A stretch of 64,000 bases of DNA from Rhododendron vialii (Eukaryota > Streptophyta > Magnoliopsida > Ericales > Ericaceae). Location of the stretch: the NCBI RefSeq assembly GCF_030253575.1, contig NC_080558.1, forward strand, positions 9,682,001-9,746,000, written 5' to 3'. Positions 33,960 through 45,540 of this stretch are shown in pieces (position 1 is the first letter of the stretch; every line of letters begins with the position of its first letter). The position numbers were made by a program, and so were the translations under genes. A model generated the notes under the pieces. It saw only the letters and a program-made list of their open reading frames with translations, searched no databases and was not told where the DNA came from.

Positions 33960-36214
33960 TGTATTCTGATAGGTACGTATGTAAATGTAGGTACATTTGT
34001 GCTCTCTAGCTAATTTATGCTTGTTATGTCTGTTAAGTATTTTACTTGGAGTTTCATACTCATTTTTCTCATTTTAGGACTTGCAATTGAATGGCACAAT
34101 TGAATGGCACATGGAGCTAAATTTAGGAGTTATAAGGTGATAGTTATAAATAATCCAATGGAGGGTCAAGTACTGCCGTTGGAGAATCAACTCATGCGGA
34201 GTTCTGAAACAATTTTTACCAATATCGGATTGAGCTAATTTTTTTTAGGAACCCATAAGAAAACATTTTAAGAATTACTTGCGATTTGAATCATCTTTGT
34301 AGGACTCGTAATGGGCCCCAAAAAATCATTTACTAACCCATAAAATGGAAGGCCAAACGCAGAATTGTTGAAGTGAATGAAGCAAAACGACGTTGTTTTG
34401 CCTGGACGACATGGACAACAAGCTCTCCGGGTTTGTCTTTACTCCTCCGCACGATCTTGGACTTGACCACTATATATTCTAGGAAATACATATTAGTAAT
34501 TCCTATTTTATACGTTCATTTTTTGGTACGATAAACGACAGACCAACTTTGCAAGAGTTCTTCATTTCAAGTGACAAAAATGCTATCTAAGACCCTTGAC
34601 AGAAATCATACCTTTTGAACATAACATTCAATGTAGCTGAGCATATTGTTTGAATAAAGGTGGTGGGTCAGATCTGGAACAAATCCAAAACGATCGCATA
34701 CATTCATAATTGGTCGTGCATTGCAAAGCTTTGCTTTCATCAAGAAGTTCTTTGTCTTCTCAGGGTCATAGAAGTTGGATTCTCTTGTCGTGCGTTCAAC
34801 CTCCTCAATTTTTCCAGCCTTGACAGCAGCCTTAATGTACTTAAAGTAAATTTCAGTATCTTCACTGTAACAGAAAATAGATCAATTAATGATAGAATCG
34901 AGATTTGGTAAGGAATATTAACAAAATACAACCGAATAATATATTTTCTAAATATGTTACCTGGGGCTCAGCAAAACATTTGATTGTCCACTTGACGAAC
35001 TGTTGTTCTTCCTCTCCCTCAACCAAGTGTCCATCATACTCTGAAACGCCTTGGTCATTATTCCCTCTGTTTTTCCTCTCTGTTGGGATACAATGCGAGC
35101 TCAAGGCTGCCCAACGCTTCGGCCATTATGGGTCATGATTTCGGAATTTCTTGCACACAATTGTTGGCAAGTACGACAAAAGACTTCAGACAATGTAGTG
35201 CTATTTTCCCACTGAGAGAGGGGTCAATGATTCCGGCAAGCTTTCCCTTTTTGATGCACTGTTGAGCCCAAAGGACTAAACTCTTTTGCTCCTCGCCTAG
35301 TTTTTTATCCACAGGTGGCCTCCCACATAACACTTCTAATAATACCACACCAAAGGCGTACACATCAGATTTTGCAGTTAGTGTCTGAGTACGGAAGTAA
35401 TCAAGATTCAAATAACTGAATGTGCCTTTCACTTGTGTGCTTATATGGGTTATTGAATGACTTGTAGTACCTTTAGACGATCAAAAATCCGAAATCTTAG
35501 CTACCCAATTCTCGTCTATCAGAATGTTTGTGGTCTTCACATCTCGATGTATGCAACTCTAGCTGGTACCACTATGAAGGTGGTCTAATCCGCTGGCGGC
35601 ACCAATACACATGTTGAGCCTCTGCTCCCACGAGGGAGGAGAAATACTCGTATTGCCTTTTGTTGTCTTTAGCTTGTAGAGATGATCGGCAAGGGTCGCA
35701 AGGGCTATATATTCGTAAACCAGAATCATCTCTTGACACTCGTTGCAGTAGCCGATCTATGCAACGATATTAGCATGCTAGAGCTTTGAAAGCATCTTGA
35801 TCTCCGTCCAAAACTCTCCTGCACCTTGCTTTGACTCGCCGCTTCATGGCAACCCTCGTAACACCGTCGTCGATGAATCCCTTGTATACCTTACCGAATC
35901 CCCCGTTCCCGATAACTAATGCATCAATGAAATTATTGGTCACTATTAGTACCTCTTCCAGTGAAAAGCAACGACCAGTACTGCCCTCTAACTGAACCAC
36001 ACCACCATGCTGACTCTTTGAAATGGGAAACCGGTTGGACGAGGTTCCGGCTGAAACATCTGAAGAGGGCAAGGCTTCAGAAACCTTTCTCACATTTCTT
36101 GAAAGGTTGTTGCCATGACTCGAATCCGTATCACCAGCAACGTTGGCGGCAAGGCTTACTGGTTGACTGATTTGCCCTGCTTCAAAATTCGATCCGTCTG
36201 TCTAAAGATGACAT
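33960..36214 (-). pseudogene. copy D: kinase-clathrin pseudogene, 3' truncated
   Basis: ATG at 36214 (MSSLDRRIEF, then a stop caused by a 4-bp GATC insertion). The leader and kinase continue in shifting frames (36093-35770, 35432-35133). Exon 1 ends at 34961 with a donor GTAACA. Exon 2 (34864-34612) is fully open and encodes the clathrin segment with several unusual changes ([23 protein letters not shown]). Intron 2 sequence continues to about 33960, where homology stops, so exons 3 and 4 are missing. It derives from a copy that already had the clathrin insert. Confidence 0.75.
34612..34864 (-). pseudogene. copy D exon 2, clathrin segment, still open
   Basis: 253 nt with intact acceptor (TGTTACAG) and a GTATGA donor. 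There is no stop in the expected frame although exon 1 is broken. It ends ECYVQK, where A has KGYVEK. Confidence 0.7.
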
Positions 36215-37237
36215 ATTCCGGAGAATTTCTTAGGAACACTTGCAGCAACCTTTTTAGATCTCACAGGTGATGTGGGAGAGAGGGGAAATGGATTGAGAGA
36301 GAAACACAATGGTATGGTTGAGGCCGGCTTTATGGAATTGATAGGTAAAGAATTCCATGATTCCACTGAACCTAACAGTAACAAAGGAAAGAAGAAGAAG
36401 AAGTTTCAAGAAGAAGAGAGAGAGAAAGTGGTTTTCTCTTTTACGTTTATTTCTGATTTTGTTCGATGATTACAAAGCAGGGCCCCTGGCCCTTATATAT
36501 GCAGAGATTAACAAAACTAAAACAGTAGTTAACTCTAACTAATTACAACTGAAAGCTAACTACTAACTAATCCAGGTGACGTGGCAGCTGAGCTGGAGCT
36601 GCTAACCTCCTTCTCCTTTACAATAGGGAAAATGGCGAGTTTTAACTTGCACGCTGTTTTGCATCCTCTAGAACGACCCTGACCGGATCGAACTTTGGAT
36701 TTTTGATCTTCTTTTGCCGAATAGTCTCTCATATAGTACTTTAATTGCACTATTTTGTGTTAATTAGCAGTTTCTGTTTATATACTTGTGTTAGTCTCAT
36801 TAATAATCAAGAAGAGTGATGTTTAATTAATGTCTTGTTCTCCTCCCTTTTCAAAAAGCATTTTTTAAAAAATTCTCCATAAATTTTTCCTACTTTCAAT
36901 ATTTCCCTCTCTATCTTTCTCCACTTATTACCCTTACTATTTTCAAAAAAAAATTTCAAATACCAAACCAAACACAGCATAAGTATTTGGATATTCAATT
37001 TGGTTTTTATGATTTCGTTTTTAAAACTTGAAGTATTTTTTAATCTGTTTGATGGTTTTATTTACAAAGAGCTCCCATTTGAAAAAGTTTGCATCGGCCC
37101 CCTCAATTTAGAACCGGCCCTGTTTCAACTTATTTCGCTGGTAATTAAATTTTACGCAGATGTGAAAATGTGAGGTGGTTTTTTTTTTTTTTAAAATTGG
37201 TTAGGTCCCAAAACAAACAAGTAGAACTGTATGCTTA
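36215..37237. other. copy D 5' flank and unassigned sequence
   Basis: Homology to other 5' flanks ends near 36335. The rest has a minus-strand TATA-like CTGCATATATAAGG (about 36494-36507) and could be part of an LTR, but no termini were found. At 37060-37230 sequence matches the 3' flank of copies A and B (GGCCCTGTTTC, ACAAACAAGTAGAACT), so an upstream copy once ended here. Confidence 0.4.
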
Positions 37238-37842
37238 GAGCATCAATAGTGGAATAAGCAAATGTGAATAATCAAAACATGCCACATCATATTTTGATTA
37301 TCCATTTAGAGGTTGTTAAAGTTAGCAATGTCAAATTTTACATTGGTTATTTTTTGCCCATAATCAAAACCAATGGGCCCTCCAAACTTTTTTCCTTCAT
37401 TTCACGCATATATTTTGAAAAAATAGTTTTTGAAGGAAAAAAAAACAGTTATGTTAAAAATAATAGTTGTATAAAAAAAAAGTTTTCGAAAAAGAAAACA
37501 ATTTTTCTAAACAAAAAACAGTTTTTCAAAAAACATACTTTGTTCACTTAAATACATTTTGATATTTACACAAACAGTTTTGAAATTTTAAAAACTATAA
37601 ATACATTTTTTTAAAAACAAATGTTGTATAAAATGAGTTTTGAAATTTCAAAAACTGTTTACCAAGAAAACAGTTTTGTAAACAGTTTTGATATTTCAAA
37701 AACAGTTTTTTTAAAAACACACTTTATTTACTTACAGTTTTGAAATTTTTTGAAAAAAGAGTTTTTTGTAAAAAAAAAAAAAACGTTTCTGAAATTTTTT
37801 TAAAAAAAAATACAGTTTTTTAAATTATTTTTTGAAAACATT

Positions 37843-37884
<42 letters not shown>

Positions 37885-38010
37885 AAAACAAAGGAAGAGA
37901 GAAAAAATTTGATTATTGGCAAAAGATTACTAGTTTTGATTATTCATAAGCCAAAATTTGATGAGTTGCTGAGAGGTTGCTAAGTTTGGTTATTCCAATG
38001 TAAGCACTTT
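37238..38010. mobile_element. MITE-like element with low-complexity interior
   Basis: Left end GAGCATCAATAGTGGAATAA faces inverted TTTGGTTATTCCAATGTAAG at 37984-38003. The interior is a degenerate array of CAGTTTT(T)GAAATTTC-like words and a (GA)n run at about 37856-37882. It interrupts the 3' flank sequence shared with copies A and B. No coding sequence. Confidence 0.55.
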
Positions 38011-38112
38011 TTTGAGCAAACATTACAAACCTTAACAACAGTTAATCAACGAATTTGTTTTATCTACTCAAAGATTTTGCAATGCATTAAGAAATATTGA
38101 GCATTTGAAATG
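38011..38112 (-). repeat. fragment of array 3' flank
   Basis: Matches the 3' flank of copy B at about 18600-18650 (CAGATTTGC.GTGCGATAAGAAA-like), then passes abruptly at about 38113 into the copy H leader, marking a recombination joint between copies. Confidence 0.45.
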
Positions 38113-38720
38113 GGAAAGACTTCGGAAAGCTTTGTCCCATTTCTTGAAAGATTGTTTCCGTGACTCGAATCCGTACGATCACTAGCAACATTGGCGGCAA
38201 GGCTTACTGGTTGTCAAATTTGCCCTTCTAAATTCCGGCTGTCTAAAGATGACATATTCTGGAGAATTTTTTAGGAACACTGGCATCAAATTGCAAGAAT
38301 GGGGAATTTGGGGATAATCTCACAGATGATGGAGGAGAGAGAGGAAAGTGGATAAGAGAGAAACATATGGTAATGGTTGAAGCCTTCATATGGAAATTAT
38401 TGGGAAGACGATGAGCGTCAACTGGGTCAAGTCCAAGTGGCCCCCTCCTCCACGTGGATTTGCATTCTCTAGAACGTGTGTGACAAATTAAACACTTACA
38501 GTTATTTGATTGAGTTGATCTTTTACTAGGATATTCGAAAAAATATTTTGAAGTCAATTAATGGCTTAAATTATTTATTAATTAGCTCAAAGTGGGCCCC
38601 ACAAAGCAAGTTTTGCACAACAATACAGAAAATAATGCAAAAGTAAACAAAATTCCGAAAACAACAAAAAAAATAAAAAATTCACGTGAGTTGCTGAATT
38701 TAATTTGCTAACACAACAAA
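38113..38720 (-). pseudogene. copy H: leader fragment with 5' flank
   Basis: ATG at about 38254, [17 protein letters not shown] leader with a small deletion that shifts the frame, ending after about 45 codons at KLSEVFPI. Upstream, 38250-38720 is the conserved array 5' flank, including CTCCACGTGGATTTGC and GGGCCCCACAAAGCAAG. There is no kinase domain. Confidence 0.65.
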
Positions 38721-39791
38721 CATATAGAGGGATTTACTTAGGTATTAGAAATTACTCCCTCCATCCGAAATTGTAATTGCTTCTGTTTTGAGATTCTAAT
38801 TTTTGATGAAAAGTACATAAATAATATCAAAAAAAGGAAGAGGACTTATTACTTTTCTTTGTTGATTTTTCAAATTGGCCCCACGTTTTGGGACAGTCAA
38901 AAAAAAGGAAAATGATTAATAATTTCCCAAAGGGAAATAAAGGGAGTGAAACTCGAAAAGAGAAAATTTTGGGTTCCGAGCGGGTACCACGTGGCGGTAC
39001 CCAGCTCGCATCTCAGCTATCCAAAGGTGTTTTGGACGGCATAGATCCGACCACTTTGTCTTCCCTCACCCGACTACTCTCTCTTCTCTTTTTTTTCTCT
39101 CTAAAATCCGAACTATTCAAAACACTTTTAGACCTACGTTAACTATCGCCGAAGGAGTACTACGTGTGGTACTCACCTGGCACACGAAGGTTCAGTTCAG
39201 AAAGGAGTAAGGATTGAGAAAAGATAGGGATAAGATTTGGCTGCCAATGAGATGGCTATACTACTGCGACGACTTCAGATAAAAATAAAAAAATAGAACG
39301 ATGACTTGAAGCAAAATTTTACTCTAATAAGCTAAATGGTTTAATTTATTTATTTTGTTCTGATTCTCTCTCTCTCTTTACATTTGTTAGTTTTTCGTTG
39401 ATTTTTTATGAATTATTGCTTCGTCCTAACAAAATAAATCTACAAAGTAAAAAAATTAGGATCAAAACCCAATTTTTTTTGATAAAGATTGAAAAATTTT
39501 TGGCTTATTTTTGTCTTTGTTCAAAAAAATTTGGGTTGCGGTCATAATTTTTTACTTTAATTTTAGATTTTTTTTGTTTTGATGAAGTAATAATTCATAA
39601 AAAATTGTAAAAAATACTAACAAATGCAAATTTTTTTTAATAAGAACAAAGTAAATTATTTGAATTATTAGGCCAAAATTGGCGTAAGTGCGAGAAAGCG
39701 GTGGGTTAGGTATTCCAGCAAGTGGCCCCCTCCTGTCTCTCAATAGAAGAGAATATTTGTGGTCACCATTCTTTTAGTCATGATGATACTT
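38721..39791. other. no supported gene
   Basis: Contains a half MITE-like ACTCCCTCCATCCGAAATTG at about 38753 that parallels the flank of copy B. The tract at 38960-39190, richer in GC, has two inverted GGTACCACGTGG-like words. No coding frame is supported. Confidence 0.35.
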
Positions 39792-40142
39792 GCACATATA
39801 TGTTTATACAGATTTTACACATATATTTTTATGGGGCTCACCTCGAGTCCCACTAATTTATCCGAACTATTCATTATTTATAAAATAATTTTTTAAGAGT
39901 ATCTGTAAAAAATCAACTTGATAAGATATCGGTAAGGGCTTTTTCAGAAATAACAGGGCGAATTAGGCTGTTTCACCCTACTATTTTTGAAAAAACTCTT
40001 ACCGATATTCTATTGAGTTGATTTTTTACAGAAACTCTTAAAAAATTATTTTAAAAATAATGAGAGGTTCGGATCATATTGGTGGGACCCCAGATGGGCC
40101 CCATAAAAGTGTATGTGAAAGATTTGTGTAAAAATGTATGTG
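39792..40142. repeat. long inverted repeat (MITE-like hairpin)
   Basis: The left arm (39792-39963) and right arm (39970-40142) are inverted copies over about 170 bp. For example AAGAGTATCTGTAAAAAATC on the left faces GATTTTTTACAGAAACTCTT on the right, with a loop of only a few bases. A transcript would form a long hairpin, a likely source of small RNAs. No gene. Confidence 0.75.
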
Positions 40143-40194
40143 TCCTTAGGTTTACTGCCATTCTTTTTATCCCAATCAATAAGAAGATCATTTT

Positions 40195-40546
40195 TTAGGG
40201 GTGGAAATTTTCGACATGACATGAGAACTGGATAAAAAGTTAGCTGGTTAGAGTCAGTTATTTCTAATACAGAACACGAATATAATACGACAGAACAATA
40301 CGAAAAACTAAACAAGTCAGGTTAGAGTTGAGAAAATTGTGATACGAACGCGACACAACGCCGGATGAAAATTTATGAAAGGACATGATAACTCAATACG
40401 AAGTAAATTAGCGCATTAGGGTTGGTTATTTTTGATACAGAACACGAATATGACATGACACGATAATGCAAAAAGCTAAGATCAGGTTAGGGTTGAGAGA
40501 ATTTTGACACGAATACGAGATGATAAGACACGATGCCCACCCCTTA
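40195..40546. mobile_element. hAT-like MITE with internal direct repeats
   Basis: Ends TTAGGGGTGG and CCACCCCTTAA are inverted. Inside, the block TACAGAACACGAATAT(A/G)A recurs at about 40269 and 40437, and AGGTTAG.GTTGAGA recurs at about 40319 and 40483. Confidence 0.65.
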
Positions 40547-40716
40547 AAGCAACTGTGAGAATTCACGAGATAACCAAGACCAATAACTTAACCAATACAA
40601 GAAATAAGCCCATGACAAGAAGGAATGATGGCATGATTGGATAGCACTATTGGAATCTGATTCCCGAGGCGAATCGTTTGAAATGCCTTCCTTGGCGATT
40701 ACTCCCTTTGGGTTCC

Positions 40717-40984
40717 GAAAAAGTCTTCAATACACACCCCTTTAATGTGTGCACTATATACACCTATTGTGTAGTTTATATTGTGTCATCTCATAAAAAA
40801 TTACTTGTAGGACCGGCCATTCATAACATTTTATTTCGTATCGTAACTTTTATACTAAAAATTCGTAACTTTCATCAATATGATTCGTAACTTTTTAGCA
40901 ATAGATTCATAACATTTTGGTGTGTTTCAATGAGGGTGCATATGATACACATCCAAATAAGGAGTGTGTATTGTAGCACTTCCC
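40717..40984. mobile_element. MITE of a three-member family (1)
   Basis: AGTCTTCAATACACAC at the left faces GTGTGTATTGTAGCACT at the right. The interior has repeated ATTCGTAACTTT / ATTCATAACATTTT words. Very similar to 46636-46913 and related to 44631-44966. It abuts the truncated end of copy F. Confidence 0.7.
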
Positions 40985-40989
40985 GTTCT

Positions 40990-41717
40990 TCCTCTATGTT
41001 GGACTAACCTCCTCCAGGCTAGTATCCACGTACGGGCGGCCTCCCACACAACACTTCTAATAATACCACACCAAAGAAATACACATCAGATTTCGTTGTT
41101 ATTCTTTGAATTATGAAATAATCAAGATCTAGATACCCGAGTGTCTGCCTTTTATGTGTGCGCTTATATGAATTGTTGAATGACTTGTAGTACCTTTCGA
41201 CAACACAGAATCAAAAATCTTAGCTACTCAATTCCCGTATAGTAGAATATTCGTGGTCTTCATATCTCGGTATATGTAACTTTGATTGATACCAGCATGA
41301 AGGTGGTATAATCGGCGAGCGGCACGAGTGCAAATGCGAGCCTTTGCTCCCACATGAGAGTAGTAGTCGTATCAGTTTCCGTTGCACGTGGCTTGTAGAG
41401 ATCCCAATGACCTGAATCATCGAAGTTGTGGGTTGCTATTAGGATCTCATCTAGTGAAAACCAACGACAAGATCCCTCCACTTGAGCCACATCACTGTCC
41501 ATTGTACTCTCACACCTCGAAAAGGACAACCAATTACGTGGACGAGGTTTCGGCTATAGTGGAGTCCGAAGAGCGAAAGATGTCGGTAGCTTAAGTTTCA
41601 TTCCTTGAAAGATTGTTTTCGTGATTCGAGCCCGCACCACTAGCAACATTGACAACAAGCCTTACTTGTTGACCATTTTGCCCTGGTTCAAAAATACCCC
41701 CTCTCTAAATTTTAAAG
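40990..41717 (-). pseudogene. copy F: kinase pseudogene with large internal deletion
   Basis: The initiator is mutated to GTG at about 41717. Leader with frameshifts, then SCRWFSLDEILIATHNFDDS jumps directly to DLYKPRATETD and the catalytic-lobe region, so the glycine loop, VAIK and αC are missing. C-lobe remnants reach CGRPP near 41040. Same deletion joint as copy E. No clathrin or pseudokinase part remains. Confidence 0.7.
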
Positions 41718-42196
41718 CTGACACGTTTCGGAGAGTTTCATAGGATGTACTAATATACAACTTACATGAGATACAGAACAACCTACGTAGTCATTCTTTT
41801 GAAAATATACAAGGCCACTTCTTTCTTATACAAAGACTCCAGCTGTGCGTAACAGAATTGCCAGCTCATCAACAAAACTAAGCTGCTAATCACACTTAAC
41901 TGCTTAACTAAGCACACTTAACTACTTCAACTAATTACATAGACTTTACTTTAATGCCCTTTCTTTACAACATCAACCACAGATTGTGAATGGAGCATGA
42001 AATGGATTTCTTTACATAGACTTTACTTTACCTGGTTGTCTTCTTTCCCACATCGGTTGAGAAGGAAACTAAAGCCTTCCCCCAATCTTCATCATAGCAT
42101 AAAGGTCCCATTATGCTCTCAATACCGAATCTGAAAAATTGAGCATTTGAAACATGTCCAATACATCTGAGAGTAAGAATACATTTTGAATGATTT
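41718..42196. other. spacer between copies C and F
   Basis: Contains the copy F 5' flank (matching copy E) and 3' flank of copy C, with a short direct repeat of an ACATAGACTTTACTTTA word at about 41938 and 42015. No gene. Confidence 0.4.
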
Positions 42197-44494
42197 CTAT
42201 GATAGGAAAATTGGCCCAAATGGACCCTCTGTGGGCGAAAGATTTAGTGCTTCCTGATAAATATTGACAGAGATGTCTTCGGTCGAATTCGACTGTGTCC
42301 GAGCTGCAGAACTGGCATTAAGGCTCTTCCAATTCTCCTGCAAGTGCACTGCAAATTGGAGGCTCCTCACTACGAAGTCCATCGACCATCTTCGCATTAC
42401 CGGTTCAAACAAACAACGCCATGTTATCTTGACAAATTCCCCCAAACACTCTGATCCTATTTTCCCAACAAGCTGCGGATCCATGACCTGATATATGTTA
42501 TCGGATAGAATAATATCATCCAAAACATGCTTTAGTGACATGTCAGGATATTTAGGGTTCCTGTAGTCACCCAACTGCTTTCTTTCATCGAAAAATCTAC
42601 CCAACTGCTTGTTACAAATCAGTACTTCCAATAACATTACACCGAATGAGTACAAGACATCCCCCTGATATCTAGAGTTGTAGTGCATTGTAGTCGATCT
42701 AAGTAGGCATGTGCTGGTGTTGGTCATAGTTCTTACGTTGGAAAGCATAACTTTCGCGACCCAATTCTCATCCAGTAGAATGCTGCATGGTTTAATGCAG
42801 CGGTGTATGACTTCAAGCTCTCCGTTGGCATGGAGATATTCTAGTCCTTACGCAGCTCCAATGCAAATTTGAAGTCGCATTTCCCAGGAAGTGGGCTATC
42901 TTTATGATGCAAAGAATCTTGCAAGGACCCATTGGCCATGTAATCGTAAACGACGATCAGCTCGTCTCCCTCAGTGCAAAACCCTATCGGAGAAAGTATG
43001 TTTGGGTGGAGGAGCAGTCTCTTTCGATGAATCTCATCCCCAACACCTTCAAGTTTCTTAAACCTTATGATCGCAGCCACAAGGGCTTTACCATCAATAT
43101 TGACACTACCTTTATACACCTTGTCCGAATTACGTACCAAAAGGCTCTTACTGAAATCTTTTGTGGCTTCACGAATGTCAGCGAGTGAGAATTGACGGTA
43201 TAATTGGGCACCAGTTTTCGAATCTGATTTCCTAGGCGAATCATTTGATTTTCCACTTGAGGAACTGTTGTCCTGCCTCTCCCTCAACCACATGTCCATC
43301 ATACTTTTAATCGCATTTGTCATTATTCCCTTTGTTCTTTCTCTTTGTTGGGATAACTATGCGAGCTCAAGCTTACCCAACACATCAGCCATCGTAGGCC
43401 GTGATCTTGGACTTTCATTTAAACAATTGTTTGCAAGTACAACAAAAGACTTCAAACAACTTGGTGCTATTTGTCCACTGAGAGAGGGGTCGATGACTCT
43501 GGCAAGCTTTCCCTCTTTGATGCACTTTTGAGCCCAATGGGCTAAATTCATTTGGTCCTTGCTAAGTTTCCTATCCAAGGCTGGCCTCCCACATAACACT
43601 TCTAACAATACCACACCAAAAGCATACACATCGAATTTCGTAGTCAGTCTCTGAGTACGGTAGTAATCAGGATCCAAATAACCGAATGTGCCTTTCACTT
43701 GTGTGCTTATATGGGTTATTGAATGACTTGTAGGGCCTTTAGACAATTCAAAATTGGAAATCTTAGCTATCCGATTCTCGTCTATCAGAATGTCTGTGCT
43801 CTTCACATTTCGATGTATGAAACTCTGGCTGGTACCACTATGAAGGTAGTCTAATCCACGGGCGGCACCAATACACGTGTCGAGCCTTTGCTCCCATGAG
43901 GGAGAAGAAATACTCGAATTGCTTTTTGTTGTCTTTAGCTTGTAGAGATGATCGGCAAGGGTCCCAAGGGCTATATATTCATAAACCAGAATCATCTCCT
44001 GACACTCGTCGCAGTAGCCAATCAATGCAACGAGATTAGTATGCCGGAGTTTTGAAAGCATCTTGATCTCTGTCCAAAACTCTCTTGCACCTTGCTTGGA
44101 CTCGGCGTTCAACCGCTTTATGGCAACCATAGTAGCACCATCGTCGATGAATCCCTTATATACCTTACTGAATCCCCCGATCCCTGATAACTGATGCGTC
44201 ATTGAAATTGTTGGTTGCTATTAGTACCTCTTCCAGTGAAAAGCAATGACCACTGCCCTCTGACTGAACCACATCACCATCGATTCGATGCTGACTCTTT
44301 GAAATGGGCAACCGGTTGGACGAGGCTCCGGGTAGAGCAGGGTCTGAAGAGGGAAAGGCTTCGGAAAGCTTTGTCGCATTTCTCGAAAGATTGTTTCTGT
44401 GACTCGAGTCCGTACCAGTAGCAACATTGGCGACAAGCTTTAGTGGTTGACTAATTTTTCCTTCTTCAAAATTCCGACTGTCTAAAGAAGACAT
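42197..44494 (-). pseudogene. copy C: single-exon tandem kinase-pseudokinase, no clathrin, decayed
   Basis: The ATG at 44494 opens [18 protein letters not shown] frameshift near 44180 moves to the frame of 44202-43357 (kinase), which ends at a TAG where A and B have a leucine codon. The next frame (43323-42841) runs through the linker SSSSGKSNDSPRKSDSKTGA into FSLADIREATKDFSKSLL, the second kinase domain, with no intron and no clathrin sequence. A further indel and a CAA-to-TAA stop lie near 42850, and the C-terminal part is open to 42197 (TEGPFGPIF tail). In kinase 1, HRD is HRN and DFG is NFE; in kinase 2 the VAIK lysine is lost. It represents the architecture before clathrin capture. Confidence 0.8.
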
Positions 44495-44881
44495 ATTTTG
44501 GAGAACTTTTTAGGACACTGGCAACAAATTGTAAGAACGAATTTGGGGATAATCTCAGAGATGATGGAGGAGAGAGAGGAAAGGGGATGAGAGAGAAACA
44601 TATGGTAATGGTTGAAGCCGCCTCTATGGAAAGGGAAAGTCTACAATACACACTCCTTAAAAGGGGTGTACCATATGCACCTATTTTGTAGTTCATTCAT
44701 AACATTTTAGTGTATGTCGTAACTTTTGTTCTAAAATTCATAACCTTTTAGCATTACGATTCGTAACATTTTCATTATGATTCATAACATTTTAGTGTAT
44801 CTCATAACCTTTATACAATTCGTAATTTTTTAGCAATACGATTCGTAACATTTTATCTACAATTCATAACAAATTTTTTTT

Positions 44882-44912
<31 letters not shown>

Positions 44913-45540
44913 GGGGTTGCATATGATACACATCCAAATAAAAGGTGTGTATTGTAGTCTTTCCCCAACGGAAATGACTGGGAAGACGCCACGCGGATTT
45001 GTGTCCTCTAAAACGTGTGGAGATGTCGTAGAGAGTGGTATGATTCAATTCAACATTTTCTTCGTTATTGGTGATGTCATTTTTTTGAAGGCTTATGTTG
45101 TATTTTAACATCTTCAATTTGACATCAAACTCTTTTTCCAACCTTTATGTCAAAAAAAAAGAGCTTAAAGGAAGGAAAAAACCCTCAAACGGTTTTTAAA
45201 TTTCAAATTGCATGATGAAAAAAAGCTGTCAAAATTGGCATGGGAGTAGGGTCTGTCAAGGCCACATCAGGTTTGGCATGACAAAAGGCAGATTTGTTAA
45301 ATGGTCAATTGATGCCAAAACTGACCGTTGTAGATGTCACCTTAGCTTTGGCATCTCCAGTTGTTATTCGATTGAGTTGATCTTTTACTAGGTCACCCGA
45401 AAAAATATTTTAAAATTAATAAATAGCTCAAATTATTTGTGTGACACCTTGAAGTAAGCCTCGCAAAGCAAGTTGTGCACAACAATACAGAAAATAAGGC
45501 GAAAGTAACAAAAATTCTAAAACACAAAAAAATAAATACA
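44495..45540 (-). promoter_or_regulatory. copy C 5' flank, split by insertions
   Basis: Conserved array flank at 44495-44630 and 45362-45540, separated by a MITE (44631-44966) and by about 300 bp (roughly 45018-45360) that is absent from the flanks of A, B and H. That extra segment carries GGAGATGTCG near 45019 and GGCATCTCCAG at its right end, which suggests another MITE. Confidence 0.45.
44631..44966. mobile_element. MITE of the three-member family (2)
   Basis: AGGGAAAGTCTACAATACAC faces GTGTATTGTAGTCTTTCCCC. The interior has ATTCGTAACATTTT repeats and a T-run passing into about 25 G (44892-44916), possibly unstable or an assembly artefact. It interrupts the conserved 5' flank of copy C. 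Confidence 0.75.

Noticed and set aside
36340..36800. Possible copia LTR upstream of copy D
   Set aside because: A TATA-like sequence is present, but no termini or target duplication could be identified, so it is left unassigned.
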